44,850 nt of DNA, taken from assembly GCA_038210135.1 (NCBI GenBank), contig JBBQWZ010000052.1, positions 1-44,850 of the forward strand, written 5' to 3'. The position numbers were made by a program, and so were the translations under genes. Under the pieces are notes generated by a model, which was not told the DNA's origin, searched no databases, and saw only the letters and a program-made list of their open reading frames with translations. Shown here piece after piece: positions 33,652-40,783 of the stretch; positions within the stretch are counted from its first letter, which is position 1, and each line of letters opens with the position of its first letter. The DNA is from JBBQWZ01 sp038210135. GTDB lineage: Bacteria > Acidobacteriota > Terriglobia > Bryobacterales > Bryobacteraceae.

Positions 33652-34365
33652 TTAGCGAAACGTAATTAGCTCTGGCGGCAGATGCTCGATGGCGTTAAAG
33701 CCATCGAGAGTAAATCGATCTCGAGAATAGACCCAGCGCGAGATCGAGCAGTTTTTCACTCTCCAATTCACATCCAAAAACGCACGGTCCGGGGCGCGAA
33801 GCGCGCGCTGAACGCATAAGCCGATCGGCCCGCCGGAACTGAACAGCGCGACTTTCTTGTTGCCGCTGTCGGCCATGAGAGTTTTGACTCCGCGGCTGAC
33901 GCGCCCTTGGAAGGTACGGAAGGGCTCCACGCCTTCGATCTCGGTGGCGCCCTCGAGCCAGGAGTTCATCAGCACCTCAAACATGCGCTGGAAATAGCGA
34001 TTGTGTTCGGGGGTGCCCTTGTACTTTTGCGCATCGGCGAGGAGCGCGCGGAAGGCTTCGTCGGACTTCTCGAGATGCGGGAGGAGACCGCGGTTCACTC
34101 CTTCGGCGTCGTACTCGTTCCAGTCGGGATTCTGAATCACTGCCGGCCAGGGTTTGCCGGCGTTGGCGAACGCTTCGGCGACGGTCTGCTCGGTCTGGCG
34201 ATGGCGGCGCAGGGTTCCGCAGTGGACTTCGTCGAAAGTGATTCCGGCGGCGGCCCATACTTCGCCGAGACGGCAGGCTTGCGCGAAGCCGGTGTCAGTG
34301 AGGTGGTCGGGATCGGCTTGGAAGGCGCGGGCCTGGCCGTGACGGACGATAGTGAGTTCGCTCAT
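33652..34365 (-). CDS. Histidine phosphatase family protein
   Basis: The 237-residue protein begins with the phosphohistidine motif LTIVRHGQA (R8, H9) of the phosphoglycerate-mutase-like branch and retains CGTLRRHRQTEQTV and ALFSSGGPIGL with G-rich second part. In most members the second catalytic histidine occurs as SHGG or similar; here the equivalent is SSGGP, so that the second His may be missing. Substrate unknown; the family includes phosphatases and mutases. Confidence 0.88.
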   Translation of the reverse strand: MSELTIVRHGQARAFQADPDHLTDTGFAQACRLGEVWAAAGITFDEVHCGTLRRHRQTEQTVAEAFANAGKPWPAVIQNPDWNEYDAEGVNRGLLPHLEKSDEAFRALLADAQKYKGTPEHNRYFQRMFEVLMNSWLEGATEIEGVEPFRTFQGRVSRGVKTLMADSGNKKVALFSSGGPIGLCVQRALRAPDRAFLDVNWRVKNCSISRWVYSRDRFTLDGFNAIEHLPPELITFR

Positions 34366-34388
34366 TTGGACGCTAGTGCTTTACAAGT

Positions 34389-34533
34389 CCCCTCCCTTAC
34401 GGTCGGGTTCAATCCGGGGGACTACGAAGTCCGCTCCCTTATGGTCGCGGTTCGGTGCTGAATGTTGCTCGGTGCTGAATGTTGCTCGGTGCTGAAGTGG
34501 TCTAATGCTGCATCCCCGCCCTCGCGGGCGGGG
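34389..34533 (+). repeat. Three A/B hairpins and a 17-nt tandem repeat
   Basis: 34389-34407: CCCCTCCC, TTAC, GGTCGGG. 34431-34450: CCGCTCCC, TTAT, GGTCGCGG. 34514-34533: CCCCGCCC, TCGC, GGGCGGGG. Between them TCGGTGCTGAATGTTGC is repeated 2.8 times (34452-34498), apparently grown from the 3' tail of the second hairpin. No gene in this gap. Confidence 0.85.
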
Positions 34534-34574
34534 CTATCGCGGAATCGTTCACGATGCCGAACCACCGACTTGTT

Positions 34575-35801
34575 TTAGGCTGTTCCGGCGGCTTGGGCGG
34601 CTTTATATTTGTTGAGTTCGAACTTGGCGACGGACTCGATGTGGACTTCGTCGGGGCCGTCCGCTAGACGCAGGGTCCGAGAGTTGGCCCAGGAAGACGC
34701 GAGGCGGAAGTCCTGGCAGACGCCAGCTCCGCCATGGGCTTGCAGAGCGCGATCGACGACGCGGAGGGTCATGTTCGGAACGATGACCTTAATCATCGCG
34801 ATTTCGGATTTCGCGATCTTATTGCCGACGGTGTCCATCATGTAAGCCGCCTTCAATACGAGAAGGCGAGCCTGTTCGATTTCCATGCGCGAGAGGGCGA
34901 TGTCGTGGCGGACGGTTCCCTGCTCCGCGATGGTTTTTCCGAAGGCGACGCGCTTGGTGACGCGGTTGCACATGTCTTCAAGAGCGCGTTCGGCGACACC
35001 GATGAGGCGCATGCAGTGATGGATGCGACCGGGTCCGAGGCGGCCCTGCGCGATTTCAAAGCCGCGTCCTTCGCCTAGCAGAAGGTTATCGACCGGTACG
35101 CGAACGTCGGTGAAGGTGACCTCTCCATGACCGTGCGGCGCGTGGTCGTAGCCGAAGACGGTGAGCATGCGCTCGATCTTTACGCCCTTGGTATCCATGG
35201 GCACGACGATCATCGTCTGCTGCTTGTGCTTGGGCGCGTGGGGATCCGTTTTGCCCATGAAAATGGCCACTTTGCAACGCGGATCGCCGGCACCGGAGGA
35301 CCACCACTTGCGACCATTGACGACATATTCATTGCCGTCACGAACGATGCTGGCCTGGATGTTAGTGGCGTCGGAGGAGGCGACGGCGGGTTCCGTCATG
35401 GCGAAGACCGAGCGGATTTCGCCAGCGAGAAGCGGAGTCAGCCATTTGTCCCTGATGGCGTCGGATCCGTAGCGCACGAGGACTTCCATGTTGCCGGTAT
35501 CGGGCGCGGAGCAATTGAAGACTTCGGCGGCAAAGACGCTGCGGCCCATGATTTCGCACAGCGGCGCGTACTCGAGGTTAGTGAGTCCGGCTCCGCGATC
35601 GCTCTCGGGGAGAAAGAGGTTCCAGAGGCCGGCTTCACGGGCTTTCGGCTTCAGTTCCTCGATGATCGGGATCACCTTCCAGCGATCTCCGGTGTTGACC
35701 TGCTGCTCGAAGAGCTTTTCGTTGGGATAGATGTGCTCATCCATGAAGGCAGTGAGCCGCTTCTGCAGGTCTTTAATTTTGGGCGAAAAATCGAATTGCA
35801 T
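34575..35801 (-). CDS. Acyl-CoA dehydrogenase family protein
   Basis: From ATG 35801 (MQFDFSPKIKDLQKRLTAFM) the protein has 408 residues with the family layout: N-terminal helices, MTEPAVASSDATNIQASIVR (FAD-contact region), NGRKWWSSGAGDPRCKVAIF and the C-terminal QAHGGAGVCQDFRLASSWAN. Alternatives at 35816 and 35825 add 5-8 residues; no start has a strong ribosome binding site. The sequence looks closest to the FadE/ACAD10-11-like branch (inference). It would reduce ETF, encoded 5 kb away, during fatty or related acyl-CoA oxidation. Confidence 0.92.
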   Translation of the reverse strand: MQFDFSPKIKDLQKRLTAFMDEHIYPNEKLFEQQVNTGDRWKVIPIIEELKPKAREAGLWNLFLPESDRGAGLTNLEYAPLCEIMGRSVFAAEVFNCSAPDTGNMEVLVRYGSDAIRDKWLTPLLAGEIRSVFAMTEPAVASSDATNIQASIVRDGNEYVVNGRKWWSSGAGDPRCKVAIFMGKTDPHAPKHKQQTMIVVPMDTKGVKIERMLTVFGYDHAPHGHGEVTFTDVRVPVDNLLLGEGRGFEIAQGRLGPGRIHHCMRLIGVAERALEDMCNRVTKRVAFGKTIAEQGTVRHDIALSRMEIEQARLLVLKAAYMMDTVGNKIAKSEIAMIKVIVPNMTLRVVDRALQAHGGAGVCQDFRLASSWANSRTLRLADGPDEVHIESVAKFELNKYKAAQAAGTA

Positions 35802-35907
35802 ACGTTGTGGATCCATACTATACAAACCGAAATATGCAAGGGGGAGTTGTTTAGCGGGTTGTGGACTTTTGGGGCGGACTGCAAGCCGAGAAACGTAACC
35901 GAACGGA

Positions 35908-35936
35908 TTGGGGGTGGTATTCGTCTCAAGTAGATA
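35908..35936 (+). promoter_or_regulatory. Candidate promoter of the orphan permease gene
   Basis: TTGGGG (35908-35913) and TAGATA (35931-35936) are 17 nt apart and end 6 nt before the ATG at 35943, which has no ribosome binding site. If correct, the mRNA would be leaderless. Confidence 0.35.
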
Positions 35937-35942
35937 CTCGCC

Positions 35943-38402
35943 ATGCAGACTTTTTTTCAGGATGTTCGTTATGGATTCCGGACGCTGGCGGCCAGCCCGG
36001 GGTTTACGATTGCCGCGCTGCTGTGCCTAGCTCTTGGAATCGGCGCAACGACCGCAATTTTCAGCGTCGTGAACGCGGTTGTGCTGCGTCCGCTTCTCTA
36101 TAAAAATCCTGATGGGCTGGCGCGGCTGTACACGGAATTCCCCAAATTCGGAACGCATCCACTATTGAAGTTCTGGACGTCGCCGCCGGAATTCGCGGAC
36201 CTTCAGCGCGACTTGCAGTCGTGGGAGACGATCGAAGCGTTTGCGTTGAACGGAGCCAACATCTCGGGCGCAAACGAGCCGGTGCGCGTCACGGTGAGCC
36301 AGGTTACGGGCGGATTGATGAACATGCTCGGCATACAACCGGCGCAGGGACGATTGCTGCAGCCGGCGGATGATGTACAAGGGGCAAGGCGGAGCGTCGT
36401 AATTTCGAACGGCCTTTGGAAGCGGGTTTTCGGCGGAGATGCCGGGATTGTCGGTCGCGAGATCCGCTACAACGGACAGGCGTGCACGGTGATCGGCGTG
36501 ATGGGAGAAGGCTTCAGCTTTCCACCCGGCGAAACGGAACCGCCTGAGGCGTGGCTCGCAATGCAGCTTGGTCCTCCGAACCCGCAGCGGCGAGGGAATC
36601 ATTTCCTGAGCATGATCGGACGGCTGAAGCCGGGGGTTCCGTTGACCCGGGCGCGGGAAGAACTGACGCGGTACATGCAGGATTCGGGCGCGAAAGCGAC
36701 GCGGGGCGTGCATTCGTTCTCGCTCGATTTCCATACCTTGGTCGCGTATGACTTGCAGGAAGAAGTGATCGGAAATGTGCGCCGGGCGGTGCTGATGCTG
36801 ATGGGCGCGGTCGCGTTTGTGCTGCTCATCGCGTGCGTGAACGTGGCGAATCTGCTGCTGGCTCGGGCGGAGGCGCGGCAGCGCGAAATCGCGATCCGGA
36901 AAGCGCTGGGGGCGGGCTATGGTCGGCTCGCGGCGCAGTTCGTGACGGAGGGCATCCTGCTGGCGCTCGGCGGCGCCGCACTTGGGTTGCTATTGGCGTA
37001 TGGCGGACTCCGGCTGTTGGTGGCGGCGGGATCGGAGAGCATTCCGCGGTCGGCTGAGATCAGCATTGATGGGCGAGTGCTGATCGTCACCTTGCTGGTT
37101 TCGATTGTGACGGGGATCGCCTTCGGGCTGGCTCCGATTGCGCAAATCGTAGCCGGAAATCTGCACGACGCGCTGAAGGCGGCGGCCGGCCGTACGACGG
37201 CTTCGGTCGCGGCGAACCGGTTCCGCAGCGTGTTGGTGATCAGCGAACTGGCGCTGGCGCTGGTGCTGTTAATAGGCACGGGCCTGATGGTGAGGGCGTT
37301 CTGGAAGCTGCAGGAAGTCAGCGCGGGGCTGCGCGCGGATGGACTGCTGACCATGCGGGTGGCGCTGCCGCCGTCGGTCTATCAATCGCCCGAAAGCCGG
37401 GTCTCGTTCTGGAATCGTTTGGACGAAAAGCTGCAATCGACTCCGGGCGTGCAGAACGTAACGCTCGCAACGGGTCTTCCGCCGATCCGGTATCTGAATG
37501 CGAACGACACGATGATCGAGGGTTTCGTTCCGCGCGAAGGCGGTCCGGTGCAGAACATCGATTATTACCAACTGGTCGGAAAGAGATTCTTCGAAACGAT
37601 GGGGATTCGGCTGGTCGAAGGCCGGTTCTTCGACGGCCGCGACGGAATGAATTCGCCGGGCGTGTTGATTGTGAATCAGACGCTGGCGCAGACCTATTGG
37701 CCCGGCGAGAGCGCGATCGGGCATCGTATGAAGCCCGGCGGTGCGACCGATTGGTTGACGGTGGTCGGCGTGGTGGGCGATGTGAAGAACGCGGGCCTGG
37801 ATAAGCCGATCGGCAACGAGCTGTTCATTGCGAATTCGCAAGTCCCATTGCCGATTACGCAGGACGCGGCGTACGTGGTGATCCGCACGGCGGGCGATCC
37901 GTATTCGATGGTTCCGCTGGCGCGCAAGATTGTGCAGGATCTGGATCCGGCGCTGCCGATTTCGAGCGTTAGGTCGATGGAGGATGTGATCGCCAGTACG
38001 CGTTCACGACCGCGCTTCCTGGCTATGCTATTGACACTGTTTGCGGGGGTCGCGTTGGCGCTGGCGGCGGTGGGGATTTACGGAGTGATTTCGTATTCCG
38101 TGGCGCAGCGGACCAATGAATTCGGTATCCGCATGGCGCTTGGGGCGGGATCGTCGGACGTGCTGAGCCTGGTAATCCGGCAAGGCATGGTCATCGCCGG
38201 CGTGGGCGTGGTGCTCGGCTTGATCGGAGCGTTGAGCCTGGCGAAATCGCTCGAAAGCATGCTCTTCGGGGTTAGTTCGTTCGACATGGGAACGTTCGGG
38301 GCGATGGCGCTTCTACTGAGCGGCGTGACGTTGATCGCCTGTTACATTCCGGCGCGGCGAGCGACGCGGGTGGATCCGATGGTCGCGCTGCGGTACGAAT
38401 AG
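35943..38402 (+). CDS. MacB/FtsX-like orphan ABC permease (ADOP type)
   Basis: The 819-residue protein has two copies of the MacB periplasmic-core plus FtsX permease unit. It starts FFQDVRYGFRTLAASPGFTI and LALGIGATTAIFSVVNAVVL, continues with LLLARAEARQREIAIRKALG at about 310, and closes with QRTNEFGIRMALGAGSSDVL and ARRATRVDPMVALRYE. This is the acidobacterial duplicated orphan permease layout, in which no ATPase gene is adjacent, as here. Known: related MacB proteins export peptides or lipids; the function of the orphan group is not established. It ends 6 nt before the convergent MBL gene. Confidence 0.93.
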   Translation: MQTFFQDVRYGFRTLAASPGFTIAALLCLALGIGATTAIFSVVNAVVLRPLLYKNPDGLARLYTEFPKFGTHPLLKFWTSPPEFADLQRDLQSWETIEAFALNGANISGANEPVRVTVSQVTGGLMNMLGIQPAQGRLLQPADDVQGARRSVVISNGLWKRVFGGDAGIVGREIRYNGQACTVIGVMGEGFSFPPGETEPPEAWLAMQLGPPNPQRRGNHFLSMIGRLKPGVPLTRAREELTRYMQDSGAKATRGVHSFSLDFHTLVAYDLQEEVIGNVRRAVLMLMGAVAFVLLIACVNVANLLLARAEARQREIAIRKALGAGYGRLAAQFVTEGILLALGGAALGLLLAYGGLRLLVAAGSESIPRSAEISIDGRVLIVTLLVSIVTGIAFGLAPIAQIVAGNLHDALKAAAGRTTASVAANRFRSVLVISELALALVLLIGTGLMVRAFWKLQEVSAGLRADGLLTMRVALPPSVYQSPESRVSFWNRLDEKLQSTPGVQNVTLATGLPPIRYLNANDTMIEGFVPREGGPVQNIDYYQLVGKRFFETMGIRLVEGRFFDGRDGMNSPGVLIVNQTLAQTYWPGESAIGHRMKPGGATDWLTVVGVVGDVKNAGLDKPIGNELFIANSQVPLPITQDAAYVVIRTAGDPYSMVPLARKIVQDLDPALPISSVRSMEDVIASTRSRPRFLAMLLTLFAGVALALAAVGIYGVISYSVAQRTNEFGIRMALGAGSSDVLSLVIRQGMVIAGVGVVLGLIGALSLAKSLESMLFGVSSFDMGTFGAMALLLSGVTLIACYIPARRATRVDPMVALRYE

Positions 38403-38408
38403 CTGGAT

Positions 38409-39293
38409 TCAGTAGACGGCTAGGTCACGGGCGGAAACCACTTGGCTTTTGTAGGTCAGGCGAATTTCGGCGAGCAGGTCGTCATCGGTCGCGCCCCAAT
38501 ACAACTGGTGATAGAGGACCAGCAGCTTCGGCATGGCTTTGGCGGCGATCTCCGCGAGCTGCATCGTCGAGGTGTGATAGCGGGAGTGATACCTCTGCCA
38601 ATCCGGCGGGCGATTTGCAAATTTGGCGGTGGAGTAAGTTTCGTGCACCAGGACGTCGCAGCCGTTGCAAGCCTTCACGATGGCGTCGGTGGGCGACGTG
38701 TCTCCTGAAATGACAATGCGGCGATCTTTCGTTTGAAACACGTAACCGTAAGCATGTTTCCATTCGCCGTGCGCAACGGCGAAGGCGGTTACGGTGACTT
38801 TGGCGTCCTTATAGATGACACCGGGCTGCACTTCGTGCGGGATGGCGTTCCAGCCTTTTTCGTTCGACGGTTCGCCGCCGTGGAGCCGGATCTCGATGTC
38901 CTCTTTGTAGGCTGCGAGAAGATGATGCGTCATGGACGCGAGACCGGGCGGGCCGTAGATCTCGAGAGGTTCGGTGCGTTCGAGGACCCAAGGGCTGAAC
39001 ATAAGATCCGCGAGGCCGGCGGTGTGGTCGGAGTGAAGGTGGGTGGCGAAGGCGATGCGGAGATTTTTGGCAGCGAGTGCCGGTTCTCCGGCTCGCGCGG
39101 CGGCCGCGGCGCGGCGCACGACGCCAGGGCCGAAGTCGACGAGATACGCGGAGCCATCTACGACGACGGCGACCGAGGGTCCGGAGCGATCCGGGTCGGC
39201 GTTGGGCGTGCCGGTACCGAGCATGACGACTTTGGTGTCGGCGGGTGCACTCACGGTAAATAGAAAGAAAATCGCAAGGGAAAGAGCGCGCAC
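38409..39293 (-). CDS. Exported metallo-beta-lactamase-fold hydrolase
   Basis: The 294-residue protein has a signal peptide (LSLAIFFLFTVSAPA) and the zinc-binding motif THLHSDH (H85, H87, D89, H90). ISGDTSPTDAIVKACNGCDV and LVHETYS follow as in the RNase Z/arylsulfatase-like branch. It is likely a periplasmic hydrolase with two zinc ions; substrate unknown. Its start lies only 29 nt from the divergent pyrD start. Confidence 0.9.
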   Translation of the reverse strand: MRALSLAIFFLFTVSAPADTKVVMLGTGTPNADPDRSGPSVAVVVDGSAYLVDFGPGVVRRAAAAARAGEPALAAKNLRIAFATHLHSDHTAGLADLMFSPWVLERTEPLEIYGPPGLASMTHHLLAAYKEDIEIRLHGGEPSNEKGWNAIPHEVQPGVIYKDAKVTVTAFAVAHGEWKHAYGYVFQTKDRRIVISGDTSPTDAIVKACNGCDVLVHETYSTAKFANRPPDWQRYHSRYHTSTMQLAEIAAKAMPKLLVLYHQLYWGATDDDLLAEIRLTYKSQVVSARDLAVY

Positions 39294-39322
39294 GTGGCAA
39301 GCATAGCGTTATCCTGTGTGCA

Positions 39323-40300
39323 GTGTCCTCCCGCCTGGCCACACAACTTTGCGGAATCGCCCTGAAAACGCCTATTTTGACAGCGTCCGGGACGTTTGCC
39401 TATGGCGTCGAGTTCGAAAAGCTGGTGGATTTGAATCAGCTTGGCGGCATTGTGGTGAAGGGGCTTTCGCGCGAGCCGATGGACGGGAATCCGCCGCCGC
39501 GCGTATGGGAAGCCGAAGCGGGGATGATCAATTCGATCGGCCTGCAGAACATCGGAGTCCGCGCGTTTGTCGCGGATAAGTTGCCGGGACTGCGGAAGTT
39601 CGACGTTCCGGTAATTGCGAATGTTTTCGGGTACGCGCCGGAGGATTATCTGGAAGTGGTCCGCGTGTTGAACGACGCGGAAGGCATTGCCGCCTACGAG
39701 CTGAACGTTTCGTGCCCGAATACGAAGCACGGCGGAATTGTTTTTTCGAGCGATCCCATTTGTCTCGCCGACTTGCTCGTTGCGATCCGGAACGCCACGC
39801 GGCGTCCGATGATTGTGAAGCTGTCGCCGAACGTCGCCAAGATCGAGCCGCTCGCACGCGCGGCTGAAGATTCGGGCGCGGATGCGATTTCGCTGGTGAA
39901 TACGTTCATTTCGCTGGCGATCGACGCGAAGACGCGGACGCCGCGGATCGGGGCTGGCTTCGGCGGGCTGTCGGGTCCGGCCATCAAGCCGATCGCTCTA
40001 CGATTGGTTTATGAGACTGCGCAGGCGGTGCGAATTCCGGTGGTCGGCTTGGGCGGAATTGCGTCGGGCGTCGATGCGGCGGAGTTCTTGATCGCGGGCG
40101 CGACGGCGGTCGAGGTGGGCACGGCGACATTTTGGGATCCGCAAGCGCCCGTGCGGATCGCGTGCGAATTGGAAGCGTTTTGTGTGGAACAGAACATCAA
40201 CAGGTCCAGCCAGCTAACTGGCACACTAAAGCTGAAGCAGTCAAAATCAACGGGCTCCGCGGCGGTCGAGCGGAGCGAGGAACAAACTACTCAATCATGA
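39323..40300 (+). CDS. pyrD: Dihydroorotate dehydrogenase, class 1
   Basis: The 325-residue protein starts at a GTG (frame requires it) and has the PyrD signatures TASGTFAYGVEF, NSIGLQNIGV, ELNVSCPNTKHGG with catalytic Cys131, and VGLGGIASGVDAAEFLIAGA. A cysteine base marks class 1 enzymes, and the sequence resembles class 1B, which normally needs a PyrK partner; none is adjacent. Pyrimidine synthesis. A tail of about 30 residues after the usual end (KLKQSKSTGSAAVERSEEQT) is unusual. Its stop overlaps the ridA start by 4 nt. Confidence 0.95.
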   Translation: MSSRLATQLCGIALKTPILTASGTFAYGVEFEKLVDLNQLGGIVVKGLSREPMDGNPPPRVWEAEAGMINSIGLQNIGVRAFVADKLPGLRKFDVPVIANVFGYAPEDYLEVVRVLNDAEGIAAYELNVSCPNTKHGGIVFSSDPICLADLLVAIRNATRRPMIVKLSPNVAKIEPLARAAEDSGADAISLVNTFISLAIDAKTRTPRIGAGFGGLSGPAIKPIALRLVYETAQAVRIPVVGLGGIASGVDAAEFLIAGATAVEVGTATFWDPQAPVRIACELEAFCVEQNINRSSQLTGTLKLKQSKSTGSAAVERSEEQTTQS

Positions 40301-40677
40301 AGAAAATCATTGCAACAGATCACGCTCCGAAAGCGATCGGCCCGTATTCGCAGGCGGTCGTGTACAACGGACTCGCTTTCTTGAGTGGCCAGATTCCGCT
40401 GGATCCGGCGACGAACACGATGGTCGAGGGCGGCATTGAAGTCCAGACGGAACGCGTCATGGAGAATCTGAAGGGTCTGCTTGAGGCCTGCGGATCGTCG
40501 CTCGAGAACGTGGTGAAGACCACCGTTTTCATTAAAGATATGGGCGAATTCGCAAAGATGAACGAAGTCTACGCACGGTACTTTACGGCGAATCCGCCGG
40601 CTCGGGCCACAGTGGAGGCGGCTCGGCTTCCGCGCGACGTGAAGGTCGAGATTGAGTGCATCGCGATTGTGGCGTAA
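40297..40677 (+). CDS. ridA: RidA-family enamine/imine deaminase
   Basis: The 126-residue protein has the RidA signature IGPYSQAVVYNGLAFLSGQI, PPARATVEAARLPRDVKVEI with substrate-binding R103 and E120. The family hydrolyses 2-aminoacrylate and similar imines released by PLP enzymes. The ATG overlaps the pyrD stop (ATGA), so the two are probably translationally coupled; longer frames upstream lie within pyrD and were excluded. Confidence 0.96.
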   Translation: MKKIIATDHAPKAIGPYSQAVVYNGLAFLSGQIPLDPATNTMVEGGIEVQTERVMENLKGLLEACGSSLENVVKTTVFIKDMGEFAKMNEVYARYFTANPPARATVEAARLPRDVKVEIECIAIVA

Positions 40678-40689
40678 GCGTGAAGTGAT

Positions 40690-40768
40690 CCCCGCCCTCA
40701 CGGGCGGGGCTGCATGGACGGGCCATTGTGAGTTAGTGAGCGCGAGCTTACAGGTCGCGCCTCGGGTC
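40690..40768 (+). repeat. Family B hairpin and family D repeat
   Basis: 40690-40709: CCCCGCCC, TCAC, GGGCGGGG. 40732-40768: GTTAGTGAGCGCGAGCTTACAG then GTCGCGCCTCGGGT, with GCGCGA/TCGCGC able to pair; same family as 11493-11527. Both lie between convergent ridA and the receptor gene. Confidence 0.75.
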
Positions 40769-40783
40769 GCCCGAACGGTCTCG

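Noticed and set aside
34452..34498. CRISPR-like array
   Set aside because: The repeat is a plain 17-nt tandem without spacers and no cas genes exist in the window.
3793..40709. Hairpins as rho-independent terminators
   Set aside because: Most have no T tract, several lie within apparent operons, and orientation does not follow gene direction.
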